Below are positions 32,950-42,124 of a stretch of 42,124 nt of DNA, piece by piece. The DNA comes from Pseudomonadota bacterium (lineage in GTDB: Bacteria > Pseudomonadota > Alphaproteobacteria > Sphingomonadales > SMXR01): NCBI GenBank assembly GCA_022566215.1, contig JADFJJ010000011.1, positions 1 to 42,124 of the forward strand, given 5' to 3'. Within the stretch, counting starts at the first letter, position 1, and the number at the start of each line of letters is the position of its first letter. Under the pieces are notes generated by a model. The model made no database searches, was not told where the DNA came from, and worked only from the letters and a program-made list of their open reading frames with translations. A program made the translations under genes and the position numbers.

Positions 32950-35799
32950 ATGAAACGTTACACCCCAACTATGCTTACTGCCCTGGGGCTGATTCTCGGC
33001 TCGTACGGCAGCTCATTTGCCCAAGATGATAGTTCGGATGGCGACAGTCAGATCGTAGAAGAACAAGTCATCGTCACTGGTACTTATATCCCACGTCAAA
33101 CCGGTAACCTTTCCAGCCCTGTTGCGGTTATTGATGGAGACGCGCTGCATTCTTCCGGTGGCAATACCATTGCGGATGTTATCCAGCAACTTACCATCCA
33201 GACCGGCGCTCAGAACTATACCGATGCGTTTACGCAAAACGTTTCCACCGGCACGTCCAATGTCAACCTGCGCGGCCTTGGGGTTTCTTCGACCCTGGTT
33301 CTGCTGAATGGCAAACGCCAGGTGGTCTCGGGCGCACCCACGGATCAGGGGTTAACTTTTGTCGATATCTCTTCCCTGATTCCTTTTATTGCCATTGCCC
33401 GGATCGAAATCGTCACGGATGGTGCCGCCGCCCTTTACGGTTCGGACGCAGTGGCCGGGGTGGTCAACTTTATCACCCGAAACGATTTTAAAGGGATTGA
33501 ACTTTCCGCCAGAGCCCAGACTGTGACCGAGGATTCCCAGCTGGACCTGAACATCGGCGGAATTGTTGGCTTCGGCAATGGGCGGACTCATTTTACCGCC
33601 TCGTTCGAGTATATGCACCGCACCTCGCTGACCACCGCGGAACGCCGCTTCCCGGGCAGCCTTGATCCGGTTAACGGTGATTTCTCAAACGCCGGGTTCC
33701 CGGGGTCCTTTATTGTTCCTTATCTGCCAACGGGATTGTCTCCGGCGATCCAGGCGGCCTGGACGTTCTTGTTTGATTCGGCCGGGCTGGTCCCCGGGGT
33801 TGCCGATGCGATCGAACCGTTGCTTAACCTCCCTTTCGTTCCTGGCGCCATAACACCTATACTGGCCGATCCAAACTGTGCCGCCGGGGATAACTCCGTG
33901 CTGCCAAGCACCTTTCCGTTCGGTTTTTGCCGGCTGGATTTTGGCAGTTTCTTTGACCTGGTTGCCGAAGAGGAAAGAATTCTCGGGCATTTAACCTTTA
34001 CCCATGATTTCAATGAGGATGTAAGTTTCTTCCTGGAAGCTTCCATCGCAATAAATGACGCAAAAAGAAATAATTCTCCTTCCTTCCCGGTTCCGGGGCC
34101 GCATGCGGTTCTGGCAAATGTTCCCGGAACATCGGCGTTCTATAATCCGTTTAACCCGTTTGGGCTCAGTCCGGTGCTTCCAGGACCCGCGACCTTGCCG
34201 TTGTTCTTCATTGGCCGCAGTGTCGGCCAGGGACCGGCGGCGCCAAGTTTCCATGATTCGGATACCTGGCGGATTCATGCCCGGTTTGACGGAACATTTG
34301 GTGATAACGGCACCTGGGAAGTTAGTTTCACCCACGCCCAGAATAAATTCCATTTGACGGTTCAGGATGTCCTGGGCGACCGTTGGGACCTTGCTTTGAA
34401 CGGTCTTGGCGGCCCTGGCTGTAATCCTCTGACCGGGGTACCTGGTCTTGGCGGATGCCAGTTTTTCAACCCGTTCGGAACCTCCCTGACGGCGGCTCCC
34501 GGCACAACCGTACCGGGCCCGTTTGGCGGCCAGATTCCAGTGGTGAACGATCCCGCCCTGATTGCCTGGATGACCGGGGATTTGACCCAGGATTATCTCT
34601 CCAGGCTGACGGTGGCCGAAGGCATTATTACCAATAGTTTTGATGCCGGGCTTGCCAGCCCAATCGGTTACGCGATTGGTTTCCAGTACCGGAAAAATGT
34701 CTACAACCTGACCTGGGATGCTCAATCCAACGCGGATAATTTCCTGTTTCTCCTTGGCGGGCCAAATTTTGCCACCAATCTAGATTCGTTCTCCTTCTTT
34801 GGCGAAATGGTGATACCCTTCACTGACCGGATTGAGATGCAAGTGGCGCTCCGTTACGAAGATTACGGCGGCACGATTGGCAGCTCAATCGATCCCAAGG
34901 TTGGCATCTTTGCCGAGGTGAGCAACACCTTCTTGGTTCGTGGCTCTTTCGGCACCTCTTTCAGGGCGCCTACCGGGTTCCAGCTGTTCGGGACGCAAAC
35001 TTCGCTCCAGCAGTTGATTGATACCCTGCCCGGTCAGCCGACCACCCCGCAATTCTTTGCGGTCCGGACGTCTGGCACCGGGGCGCTGGTTCCTGAAGAG
35101 GCAACCAACTGGAACTTTGGCTTTACCTGGGAACCGTCCGACCGGTTCACCCTGGATTTTGATTACTGGTGGTTTGATTTTGAAAACATCATTGTCCAGG
35201 AAAGCGCCCAGGCGATCCTCAACGCCAACCCGCTTGACCCGAGGATTATCAGAAGTCAGCTTACCGGCGGTGTGGTCCGGATTGACACCAACTTCGTCAA
35301 CGCATCCTCGCTCAAGACCAGCGGATTTGACGTTACGGCGGAATACCGGATCCCGATGAACGACCATGGAGAGCTGATCTTTGGCTTCAACGCCACGCAC
35401 ATTTCCAAATACGACCTGATAGACCCGCAGGCCGGGGCAATCAGCGGCGCAGGCGTCAGAAACTTTAATAATTTCGGCGTCTCTACACCGCAGTGGCGTT
35501 TCGTTGGATCAGCCAACTGGGCAGTTGGTCAGCACGACATTTTCGTGTTCGTCCGCTTTATCGACAGTTATCTGGATGACCAGAACAACCTGCCGATCGC
35601 AAGCCACACCACGGTAGATTTCCAGTATAATTTCTACATTGGTGATCCTGGCGATGAGCGCGCCTGGCGGTTCTCAGTTGGCGTTATCAACATTTTCAAC
35701 AACTTCCCGCCAACGGTTCTGACCAACCAGGGTTTCGATACCAAGATTCATGATCCCAGGGGGCGGATGGTTTACGGCCAGTTCACCAAGGGCTTCTAA
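32950..35799 (+). CDS. TonB-dependent outer-membrane receptor
   Basis: A 949-residue receptor that imports large or scarce ligands across the outer membrane using TonB energy. Parts in order: signal peptide 1-24 (SSFA|QDD), TonB box EEQVIVTG (37-44), plug domain (about 50-175, with LRGLG and YGSDAVAGVVNFI), then a 22-strand barrel ending in Phe (VYGQFTKGF). Two cysteine pairs in loops (NCAAGDN...FCRLD and GCNPL...GGCQF) probably form extracellular disulfides. A strong GGAGGGAGC ribosome-binding site precedes the ATG, within an AT-rich upstream region with a weak promoter candidate (TTGAAA at 32887). The ligand is unknown: no siderophore, cobalamin or sugar genes are adjacent. It is monocistronic with its own terminator. 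Confidence 0.96.
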   Translation: MKRYTPTMLTALGLILGSYGSSFAQDDSSDGDSQIVEEQVIVTGTYIPRQTGNLSSPVAVIDGDALHSSGGNTIADVIQQLTIQTGAQNYTDAFTQNVSTGTSNVNLRGLGVSSTLVLLNGKRQVVSGAPTDQGLTFVDISSLIPFIAIARIEIVTDGAAALYGSDAVAGVVNFITRNDFKGIELSARAQTVTEDSQLDLNIGGIVGFGNGRTHFTASFEYMHRTSLTTAERRFPGSLDPVNGDFSNAGFPGSFIVPYLPTGLSPAIQAAWTFLFDSAGLVPGVADAIEPLLNLPFVPGAITPILADPNCAAGDNSVLPSTFPFGFCRLDFGSFFDLVAEEERILGHLTFTHDFNEDVSFFLEASIAINDAKRNNSPSFPVPGPHAVLANVPGTSAFYNPFNPFGLSPVLPGPATLPLFFIGRSVGQGPAAPSFHDSDTWRIHARFDGTFGDNGTWEVSFTHAQNKFHLTVQDVLGDRWDLALNGLGGPGCNPLTGVPGLGGCQFFNPFGTSLTAAPGTTVPGPFGGQIPVVNDPALIAWMTGDLTQDYLSRLTVAEGIITNSFDAGLASPIGYAIGFQYRKNVYNLTWDAQSNADNFLFLLGGPNFATNLDSFSFFGEMVIPFTDRIEMQVALRYEDYGGTIGSSIDPKVGIFAEVSNTFLVRGSFGTSFRAPTGFQLFGTQTSLQQLIDTLPGQPTTPQFFAVRTSGTGALVPEEATNWNFGFTWEPSDRFTLDFDYWWFDFENIIVQESAQAILNANPLDPRIIRSQLTGGVVRIDTNFVNASSLKTSGFDVTAEYRIPMNDHGELIFGFNATHISKYDLIDPQAGAISGAGVRNFNNFGVSTPQWRFVGSANWAVGQHDIFVFVRFIDSYLDDQNNLPIASHTTVDFQYNFYIGDPGDERAWRFSVGVINIFNNFPPTVLTNQGFDTKIHDPRGRMVYGQFTKGF

Positions 35800-35818
35800 A
35801 TCTTGAAACAGAACAATT

Positions 35819-35845
35819 AAACGGCCCCTCCGGGGGCCGTTTTTT
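35819..35845 (+). terminator. Rho-independent terminator of the receptor gene
   Basis: The stem AAACGGCCCC / GGGGCCGTTT with loop TCCG is followed by a short T run on the plus strand. On the minus strand the tail (TTTAATTG) is weaker, but it could also serve polA, which converges and ends at 35866. Confidence 0.9.
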
Positions 35846-35865
35846 ATTGGTTTGGGTTTTCTGGT

Positions 35866-38664
35866 TTAGTGGGCCTGGTCCCAGTTGTCCCCAAAGCCGC
35901 AATCCACAGTCAACGGAATATCCAGGGCAATGGCTGGCAAGTGCGCCCCTTCCATGACTTTCTTGATAACGGGGATAGCCTTATCAAGATCCTGCTCAGG
36001 AGTTTCAAAGATCAGTTCATCATGAACCTGGAGGAGCATTTTGACATTCGGCAGGTTTGCTTTCTTGAGTTCTTCCGGCATGCGGATCATGGCCCGGCGA
36101 ATGATGTCCGCGGCGCTTCCTTGCAGTGGAGCATTGATCGCCGCCCGTTCGCCAAAGGCCCTCAGGTTCGGATTTTTGTCGTTGATGGAGCGAACATGGC
36201 AGCGCCTCCCAAACAAGGTTTCGACATACCCCTTTTTGCGGCAAAATTCCTTGGTCGTTTCCATATAATTTTGAATCCCGGGGAAGCGCTTGAAATAAGT
36301 GTCCATGAACGCTCTGGCCTCTTCCCGGGTGACCCCGATCTGGTTGGCCAGGCCAAAGGCGGAGATGCCGTAAATGATGCCGAAATTGATCGCCTTGGCC
36401 TTGCGGCGGGTGGCCGGATCCATCCCCTCAATCGGAACCCCAAACACCTCGGAAGCCGTCATGGCGTGGATATCAAGGCCATCCCGGAAGGCTTCCTTCA
36501 GGGCTTTGATATCCGCCATATGGGCCAAAAGACGCAGCTCAATCTGGCTGTAATCAGCGCTCAACAGCTTGTTCCCGGGCTCGGCGATAAAGGCCTTCCT
36601 GATTTTCCGCCCCTCTTCGGTGCGGATCGGGATGTTCTGGATATTGGGATCGCTCGAGGCCAGCCTGCCGGTAGAGGTAGCGGCCATCGCAAAGGAGGTG
36701 TGTACCCGTCCGGTTTTTACATTGACCTCATTCTGCAAGCTGTCGGTATAGGTGCTTTTCAGCTTGGCCAGCTGGCGCCAGTCGAGAATACGCGCCGGAA
36801 ATTCGTGTCCTTCCGCCACCAGCTGTTCCAGCACCGCGGCGCTGGTGGAATAATCCCCCGATTTGCCCTTTTTGCCGCCCGTGAATTTCATATCCTCGAA
36901 CAAAATTTTTCCAAGCTGTTTGGGGGAGGCAATATTAAACTCACACCCGGCCATTTTGTGGATTTCGGCCTCCAGATCTTTCAGCCGTTCGGCAAACTCA
37001 TTGGAAAGACGGTTCAACAAGGCGCTGTCGACCTTGATTCCCTCTTTTTCCATTTCCGCCAATACCGGAACCAGGGGCCGTTCCAGGGTTTCATAAACGT
37101 TGACCAGTTTTTGTTTGGCGAGTTGCGGTTTCAAAAGGCGCCACAGTCTGGCGGTTATGTCCGCATCCTCGGCGGCATAATGGACGGCCTGGTCGAGGGG
37201 CACATAATCAAACGTGACCTGGTTTTTGCCGACCCCGGCGACGTCCTTGAACGATACCGGTTTGTGATCCAGATGGAGCACCGCAAGTTCATCCATGCCG
37301 TGGCCATGAAGCCCGGCCTCAAGCACATAGGAAATCAGCATGGTATCGTCTATCGGCCCAAGCCGGATGCCCTCCTTGAGGAAAACCAGGGTGTCGTATT
37401 TGATGTTCTGGCCAATCTTGAGGACCCCCGGGTCCTCCAAAAGCGGCTTCAGGGCTTTCAGGGCTTCATCAAAAGGAATTTGTTCAATACCATTTTCCGA
37501 GGCGCCATCCAGGTCAAGGGTGCCTTCCTGCCGGGATTTGTGGCGCAGCGGGATATAACAAGCCTCCCCTGCTTCCAGGGCCAGTGAAATCCCCACCAGA
37601 TCGGCGCGCATGACATTTAATCCGGTGGTTTCGGTATCTACAGCGCACAATCCCGCTTCGCGGATTTTCCCGATCCAGGCCTTAAGGTCTTTCATTTCGC
37701 TGATGCATTGATAGCCATTGCGTTTGACCCTGGTTGCTTCAGGCGCGGGGTCTTTATCTCCTTCCAGCGCGCCAAGCCGGGAAATTGCTTTTGCCTTCAG
37801 GGCTTTGAATTCCATGGCATCCAGGAACGGGTAGAGCACCTCCGGGTCAATCTCGCGAACCTTGAAATCATCAACCCCTTGATCCAGCGGAACGTCCTGT
37901 TTCAGCGTTACCAGCTGTTTGGCAATACGCGCGTCCTCGGCATGATTGATCAGGCTTTCGCGGCGTTTTGGTTGTTTGATCTCCTCCGCCCGCTCCAGAA
38001 GTGTTTCAAGATCGCCATAGGTGTTGATCAGCTCGGCGGCGGTCTTGACCCCGATCCCCGGGACGCCCGGGATGTTGTCGACCGAATCCCCGGCCAGGGC
38101 CTGGACATCGATCACCTGGTCCGGGCCAACGCCGAATTTTTCCTTTACCTGATCCGGGCCGATGTGCCGGTTTTTCATGGAATCAAAAAGTTCAATTCCG
38201 TCCTCAACCAGTTGCATCAAATCCTTGTCGGAGGAAACGATCGTGACCTTTATGCCCTGCTCTTGGGCCTGCTTGGCATAGGTGGCGATAATATCATCGG
38301 CCTCATACCCCTTCATTTCAATGCACGGCACATTAAAAGCCGCCACGGCTTCCCGGATCAGCGGGAATTGCGGGATCAAATCCTCGGGCGCATCGGGCCG
38401 GTGGGCCTTGTAATCGGGGTAAATGTCGTTCCTGAATGTGCGACGGCCGGCATCGAATATAACCGCGATGTGGGTAGGTTTTTCGTTGTTGACCAAATCC
38501 TCCAAAAGCTTGTAGAGCATGTTCGAAAAACCAAGGACGGCATTTATCGGCATACCGTCGGAGCGGGGCTTGATGTTCCTGAGCGCATAATAGGCGCGGA
38601 AAATATAGCCTGAGCCATCTATCAGATAGATGTGGTCTCCCTTATGCGGCTTTTTTTCCGGCAC
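35866..38664 (-). CDS. polA: DNA polymerase I
   Basis: A 932-residue, three-domain DNA polymerase I for Okazaki fragment processing and repair. The 5'-3' exonuclease domain (about 10-300) contains YLIDGSGYIFRAYYAL and YEADDIIATYA. The 3'-5' proofreading domain (about 320-510) keeps its first acidic motif DTETTGLN near residue 340, so proofreading looks active. The polymerase domain (about 540-932) has motif A DYSQIELRLLAHMA (~700), motif B RRKAKAINFGIIYG (~760) and motif C LLQVHDELIFE (~880). Length is close to E. coli PolA. It is a single gene converging on the TonB receptor. Confidence 0.98.
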   Translation of the reverse strand: MPEKKPHKGDHIYLIDGSGYIFRAYYALRNIKPRSDGMPINAVLGFSNMLYKLLEDLVNNEKPTHIAVIFDAGRRTFRNDIYPDYKAHRPDAPEDLIPQFPLIREAVAAFNVPCIEMKGYEADDIIATYAKQAQEQGIKVTIVSSDKDLMQLVEDGIELFDSMKNRHIGPDQVKEKFGVGPDQVIDVQALAGDSVDNIPGVPGIGVKTAAELINTYGDLETLLERAEEIKQPKRRESLINHAEDARIAKQLVTLKQDVPLDQGVDDFKVREIDPEVLYPFLDAMEFKALKAKAISRLGALEGDKDPAPEATRVKRNGYQCISEMKDLKAWIGKIREAGLCAVDTETTGLNVMRADLVGISLALEAGEACYIPLRHKSRQEGTLDLDGASENGIEQIPFDEALKALKPLLEDPGVLKIGQNIKYDTLVFLKEGIRLGPIDDTMLISYVLEAGLHGHGMDELAVLHLDHKPVSFKDVAGVGKNQVTFDYVPLDQAVHYAAEDADITARLWRLLKPQLAKQKLVNVYETLERPLVPVLAEMEKEGIKVDSALLNRLSNEFAERLKDLEAEIHKMAGCEFNIASPKQLGKILFEDMKFTGGKKGKSGDYSTSAAVLEQLVAEGHEFPARILDWRQLAKLKSTYTDSLQNEVNVKTGRVHTSFAMAATSTGRLASSDPNIQNIPIRTEEGRKIRKAFIAEPGNKLLSADYSQIELRLLAHMADIKALKEAFRDGLDIHAMTASEVFGVPIEGMDPATRRKAKAINFGIIYGISAFGLANQIGVTREEARAFMDTYFKRFPGIQNYMETTKEFCRKKGYVETLFGRRCHVRSINDKNPNLRAFGERAAINAPLQGSAADIIRRAMIRMPEELKKANLPNVKMLLQVHDELIFETPEQDLDKAIPVIKKVMEGAHLPAIALDIPLTVDCGFGDNWDQAH

Positions 38665-38706
38665 CCTGTGTTGTTCCTAAATTGCCCATGAGGGGCAGGA
38701 TCAAAT

Positions 38707-38895
38707 TTACTTGCTGGCCCTTTTGTCCAGAGGCCCGCCCTCAAGGATAAAAAGCTTGTCACAATAAGGGCATCCAACCCTGCCCTCATCCCCTAAATTA
38801 AGGTAAACCCTGGGGTGGCCGAGCGCCCCTTCGCCGCCATCGCAGACGACCTCTATTGTGCTGACCTTCACGGTTTCCGGCGGTGCGATTGTCAC
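38707..38895 (-). CDS. CHCC zinc-finger protein (small, start uncertain)
   Basis: A short protein of the zf-CHCC family found in alphaproteobacteria and in mitochondria (the NDUFS6 subunit of complex I). The pattern is CDGGEGALGHPRVYLNLG, then CPYCDKLFIL: one Cys, one His and a CxxC make the zinc site. The proposed GTG start at 38895 gives 62 residues beginning MTIAPPETVKV, about the family length, 10 bases after AAGGG. The frame stays open to ATG 38967 (87 residues) and further into the divergent ABC gene region, but those starts lack a ribosome-binding site. It is immediately upstream of polA on the same strand. Confidence 0.85.
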   Translation of the reverse strand: MTIAPPETVKVSTIEVVCDGGEGALGHPRVYLNLGDEGRVGCPYCDKLFILEGGPLDKRASK

Positions 38896-39031
38896 GGTCT
38901 TGATACCCTTATCTGTCTTTTCAAACTTATAGCCAAGGGCGCGGATGGTTACAACAGTCCATGACATATCTTTGATTGACGCTAGGGCCAAGGCGGTGCT
39001 ACCGAGAAGGCGCATTCTTCAGGGTTATGAA

Positions 39032-39991
39032 ATGAAACCGGCCAGCACTAAAAATCAGGACCTAGCGATAAAAATTACCGGGCTTGAGAAGGTCTATGCC
39101 GGCAGCAAGAAGTCGGGCCCGAACCTGGCCCTGAAAGGGATTGACCTGGAAATTCCGAAAGGATCCCTGTTCGCGCTTCTTGGCCCCAATGGCGCCGGAA
39201 AATCCACCACCATCAACATTCTCGCCGGGCTGGTGAAAAAGACCGCGGGGTCGGCGGAAATCTGGGGCTATGACATCGACCAACACCCCCGGAACGCCCG
39301 CAACATGATTGGCGTCGTCACCCAGGAGGTTTTTATCGACCCGTTTTTTACTCCCGCCGAAATGCTCGAGCTGCAGGCCGGGCTCTACGGCGTCCCGAAG
39401 GCCGAACGGCGGACCATGGAACTGCTGAAACTGGTCCGGCTTGAAGAGCAGGCGAACGTTTATTCAAGAACCCTGTCGGGCGGCATGAAACGGCGCTTGA
39501 TGGTCGCCAAGGCGATGGTCCATTCGCCGCCGATCCTGGTGCTGGACGAACCGACGGCAGGGGTTGATGTCGAACTTCGTCACGAGCTTTGGGAGAATCT
39601 CAGAACCCTTCACAAACAGGGGGTGACGATTGTGCTCACCACCCACTACCTGGAAGAGGCGGAGGAACTGTGCGATATCATTGCCATTATCAACCATGGC
39701 GAGGTCATTGCCTGCGAGTCCAAGCAAAAACTCTTAAGCCGCATCGATGAGAAGGAAATCAGGATCGAACTGAAAAAGCCCATTAAGACAATGCCCGCGC
39801 TGTTGAAAAAATTCCGCAGCCAGCTGGAAAGCCCGACCTGCATCGCGATCCAGATCAGCAAGGAAGCCAACGACATGGGGCGGGTCCTGGACGCCCTGAA
39901 CAAAACCCGCCTTGAGGTCCATGACCTGTCGACCCGCGAGACCGATCTCGAGGATATTTTTATCCAGTTGACCCGGAAGCCGGGCGGGTAG
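39032..39991 (+). CDS. ABC-2 type transporter ATP-binding protein (partner permease absent)
   Basis: A 319-residue ATPase (start ATG 39032; AGGG lies 8 bases upstream). Walker A is GPNGAGKS (51-58), signature LSGGMKRRL, Walker [13 protein letters not shown] and H-loop [12 protein letters not shown]-terminal extension (about 240-319) is typical of YadG/DrrA/CcmA-type exporters of drugs or polysaccharides. In such systems the ABC-2 permease normally follows directly, but here the next gene, 5 bases downstream, is nadB. The permease must be elsewhere, or the ATPase serves another transporter. Confidence 0.92.
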   Translation: MKPASTKNQDLAIKITGLEKVYAGSKKSGPNLALKGIDLEIPKGSLFALLGPNGAGKSTTINILAGLVKKTAGSAEIWGYDIDQHPRNARNMIGVVTQEVFIDPFFTPAEMLELQAGLYGVPKAERRTMELLKLVRLEEQANVYSRTLSGGMKRRLMVAKAMVHSPPILVLDEPTAGVDVELRHELWENLRTLHKQGVTIVLTTHYLEEAEELCDIIAIINHGEVIACESKQKLLSRIDEKEIRIELKKPIKTMPALLKKFRSQLESPTCIAIQISKEANDMGRVLDALNKTRLEVHDLSTRETDLEDIFIQLTRKPGG

Positions 39992-39996
39992 GGGCG

Positions 39997-41592
39997 GTGT
40001 CCGCTGTCTTTGATATTCTTGTCATCGGCTCGGGCGCGGCTGGGCTGGCGGCAGCCCTTCATCTTGCCAACCATGGCAAGGTCGCGGTTCTTTCAAAAGG
40101 TATCCTCTCGGATGGTTCAACCCGCTGGGCGCAGGGGGGGATCGCCGCGGTGCTGGCCGAAACAGATACCCATGAGTCCCATATCAAAGACACCCTGGCG
40201 GCCGGGGCGGGCCTTTGCAGTCCGAAAACCGTCCGCACTGTCGTCAAGCATGGCCGCCATGCGATCGAAAACCTGATAAAAGCGGGCGTGCCGTTCAGCA
40301 AATACACCGGTCCTGACAGCGAATATGAGTTTCACCTGACCCAAGAGGGCGGACACTCGCGCCGGCGCATCATCCATGCGGCGGATATGACCGGGAAAGC
40401 GCTCCAGGAAACCCTCGAGAGCAAAGCACAGAGCCATCAAAACATCACGCTGTTCGAAGACCATATGGCGATTGACCTGATTTCCGGGCGTCATCTGGAA
40501 AACCCGGTCAAGAATGGAAGATGCTATGGAGCTTACGTGTTTGATATCAAAAACGGTCACGTGGTTCGGGTTTCCGCAAAGGCCACTATTCTGGCCACCG
40601 GCGGGGCCAGCAGGGTTTATCTTTACACATCCAACCCCGATGGTTCCACAGGCGATGGCATCGCTCTCGCGTGGCGCGCAGGGTGCCGGGTCGCCAACAT
40701 GGAGTTCAACCAGTTTCACCCGACCTGCCTCTATCACCCCAAAGCCAAGAACTTCCTGATCTCGGAAGCGCTTCGGGGCGAAGGGGCTTATCTGAGGCTT
40801 CCCGACGGCACGCGCTTTATGCCGGACTTTCATAAAAAGGCGGAGCTGGCGCCGCGCGACATCGTGGCCCGCGCCATCGACCATGAAATAAAACGTTTCG
40901 GGCTGGAATGCGTTTATCTCGACATTACCCACAAGGGAAAGGATTTCATCCTTGAGCATTTCCCGACCATCCATGAACGCTGTCTTGAGTTCGGCTTCGA
41001 CATGACAAAAGAGCCGCTCCCGGTAGTGCCGGCGGCGCACTATACCTGCGGCGGGGTGATGACCGACCTTAAAGGCAGGACCGACGTCAAGAACCTTTAC
41101 GCCATCGGCGAGGTGGCGATGACCGGTCTCCACGGCGCCAACCGCATGGCCTCAAATTCGCTTCTCGAATGCCTGGTGTTCGCCGAGGCCGCGGCTAGCG
41201 ATATCGTAAATAACCTCAGCAACCTGTCCGCCCCCCCGAACGTCAAGCCCTGGGATGAGAGCCGGGTTAGCGATGCCGATGAGGAGGTTGTGGTCTCCCA
41301 TAACTGGGAGGAGGTGCGGCGCACCATGTGGGATTACGTCGGCATTGTCAGGACCGACAAGCGGCTCGAGCGGGCGCTCCGGCGGGTTACTATGCTGGGT
41401 AAGGAAGTTCAGGATTATTACGGAAATTTCCGGGTCACCAAGAACCTTCTGGAACTTCGGAACCTGGTGGTTGTCGCCGAGCTGATCGTCACATCCGCGA
41501 TGAGAAGAAAGGAATCGCGCGGGCTTCATTATTCGCTGGATTACCCGGACCTTTTGGACCAGGCCAAGGATACCATTCTCAAGCCCAAATGA
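39997..41592 (+). CDS. nadB: L-aspartate oxidase
   Basis: FAD enzyme that oxidises L-aspartate to iminoaspartate, the first step of de novo NAD synthesis, with NadA making quinolinate from it. The 531-residue protein has the N-terminal dinucleotide motif [14 protein letters not shown] (11-24), [19 protein letters not shown], the active-site region [11 protein letters not shown], and the C-terminal helical domain. A succinate dehydrogenase flavoprotein is ruled out by this pattern. The start is a GTG, with AGGGGC a few bases upstream. nadA and nadC are not in this window. It begins 5 bases after the ABC ATPase gene, so the two may share a transcript. Confidence 0.95.
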   Translation: MSAVFDILVIGSGAAGLAAALHLANHGKVAVLSKGILSDGSTRWAQGGIAAVLAETDTHESHIKDTLAAGAGLCSPKTVRTVVKHGRHAIENLIKAGVPFSKYTGPDSEYEFHLTQEGGHSRRRIIHAADMTGKALQETLESKAQSHQNITLFEDHMAIDLISGRHLENPVKNGRCYGAYVFDIKNGHVVRVSAKATILATGGASRVYLYTSNPDGSTGDGIALAWRAGCRVANMEFNQFHPTCLYHPKAKNFLISEALRGEGAYLRLPDGTRFMPDFHKKAELAPRDIVARAIDHEIKRFGLECVYLDITHKGKDFILEHFPTIHERCLEFGFDMTKEPLPVVPAAHYTCGGVMTDLKGRTDVKNLYAIGEVAMTGLHGANRMASNSLLECLVFAEAAASDIVNNLSNLSAPPNVKPWDESRVSDADEEVVVSHNWEEVRRTMWDYVGIVRTDKRLERALRRVTMLGKEVQDYYGNFRVTKNLLELRNLVVVAELIVTSAMRRKESRGLHYSLDYPDLLDQAKDTILKPK

Positions 41593-41598
41593 TTATAT

Positions 41599-41627
41599 TT
41601 GCACTTACACGCCTTTGGCATTATGTA
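41599..41627 (+). promoter_or_regulatory. Promoter for tRNA-Arg
   Basis: TTGCAC (41599-41604), a 17-base spacer, then TATGTA (41622-41627). The predicted start falls a few bases before the tRNA 5' end at 41639, as expected for a short tRNA leader. The -10 match is moderate. Confidence 0.45.
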
Positions 41628-41638
41628 CTCAGCGGTAC

Positions 41639-41715
<77 letters not shown>

Positions 41716-41763
41716 ATAATTTCAATGTGTTAGCGGAAAGATACTATTCCATATTTTCCTTTG

Positions 41764-41782
41764 GGTAAGCACTAGGTAAGCA
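41764..41782. repeat. Paired GGTAAGCA direct repeats beyond the tRNA
   Basis: GGTAAGCA occurs at 41764-41771 and 41775-41782, 11 bases apart start to start, about one helical turn. Short phased direct repeats close to a tRNA 3' end are the kind of arm-type sites bound by tyrosine integrases. No integrase gene is visible in the window, so this is a suggestion. Confidence 0.4.
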
Positions 41783-41824
41783 AAAACCAGGTGATTGAGG
41801 CCTAAATTTCGGATTTCCCCAAGT

Positions 41825-42124
41825 TCAAACTTTTAAATCATCAAGAAATTCAGAACCAGGCTCAACGCCCGTTATCAAGAGGTGGTCCCGTGCTCTTGTC
41901 CCAGCAACATAAAATAGGTGACGCTCCGTTTCATAAACCTCATCCAGCTCATTCTCATCGGCCACAGAGGCAATTCTTTCTTGGAGGGGGAGAATTTCGT
42001 CATCACAGGCCATGACCACAACAGCCTTAAATTCAAGCCCCTTAGCCAAATGCATAGTTCCAATTGAAACGCGGCCGGCAGCATCCTCTACCCGTTCAGA
42101 CAATTCCATTGGCTTAAGTGTGGC
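41825..42124 (-). CDS. UvrD-like superfamily 1 helicase, C-terminal end (5' part outside window)
   Basis: The last 99 residues of a superfamily 1 DNA helicase read into the window from its right edge. The late motifs are recognisable: TMHLAKGLEFKAVVVM (motif V region) and ERHLFYVAGTRARDHLLIT (motif VI region, with VAGTRARD in place of the usual VALTRA). The frame is open to the last base, so the gene continues outside; the ATG at 42107-42109 is internal. Its base composition looks more AT-rich than the neighbouring genes. Possible identities include a UvrD/Rep repair helicase or a helicase from a defence or mobile element. The visible part cannot decide. Confidence 0.85.
   Translation of the reverse strand, partial: ATLKPMELSERVEDAAGRVSIGTMHLAKGLEFKAVVVMACDDEILPLQERIASVADENELDEVYETERHLFYVAGTRARDHLLITGVEPGSEFLDDLKV

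Noticed and set aside
35869-37587. A 572-codon plus-strand frame opposite polA
   Set aside because: It is fully antisense to a conserved gene, has no family pattern and no ribosome-binding site. Long antisense frames are common opposite GC-rich genes.
40117-41133. A 338-codon minus-strand frame opposite nadB
   Set aside because: Antisense shadow of a conserved gene, with no recognisable domain.
41825-42124. Naming the helicase fragment as GajB (Gabija)
   Set aside because: Only generic late helicase motifs are visible, and no partner nuclease is in the window.

Overview
The window reads as ordinary chromosome from an alphaproteobacterium. The strongest lineage signals are gene neighbourhoods and families typical of that class: ftsY-yciB facing a ccmABCDE cytochrome c maturation operon next to acnA, a DUF2794 protein, an IalB-family periplasmic protein, a CHCC zinc-finger protein, and a tRNA with encoded CCA. 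The DNA is moderately GC-rich and gene-dense, and many genes are coupled by ATGA or TGATG overlaps. A genus cannot be given from sequence reading alone.

Layout. 1-1718: 3' part of ftsY with a long Glu-Pro repeat, then yciB. 1715-4477 (minus): ccmA-B-C-D-E; ccmD is a 56-residue gene easily missed. 4588-4710: a tiny membrane protein, divergent from acnA (4952-7621). 7690-8415: a DUF1223 thioredoxin-like protein. 8431-13009 (minus): a four-gene ABC system related to GldA/GldF/GldG plus a DUF4340 protein. 13010-13455: no gene. 13456-16312: an O-methyltransferase, a DUF2807 protein with a decayed paralogue beside it, a DUF2794 protein and a Bax inhibitor-1 protein. 16403-20395: ybbP-ybbA divergent from tesA. 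20419-22836: thpR, then a coupled minus-strand set of DinB protein, low-molecular-weight phosphatase and fructosamine kinase. 22863-23131: a small nested inverted-repeat element resembling a MITE. 23159-27705: sirtuin, phhB, an EamA transporter, a 3-oxoacid CoA-transferase pair, a SPOUT methyltransferase and IalB.

27707-31245 is the most unusual stretch. rlmN is translationally coupled to the first of three tandem 2OG-Fe(II) oxygenases, all with intact iron ligands. 31249-32756 (minus) holds yggT-yggU-folD, followed by a large TonB-dependent receptor, polA, a zinc-finger protein, a lone ABC ATPase and nadB. The window ends with tRNA-Arg(CCG). Just beyond it are paired short direct repeats and the C-terminus of a UvrD-like helicase in visibly more AT-rich DNA, which may be the edge of an integrated island.

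How genes work together. The ccm genes supply haem export and the CcmE haem chaperone for periplasmic cytochrome c assembly; CcmF, CcmG, CcmH and CcmI are not in this window. The kinase-phosphatase pair is plausibly a protein deglycation unit. The rlmN-oxygenase cluster suggests modification of the translation machinery, but that is inference. Most of the window is conserved housekeeping DNA. The oxygenase triplet, the GldA/F/G-like system, the small repeat element and the tRNA-proximal boundary are the parts worth a second look.
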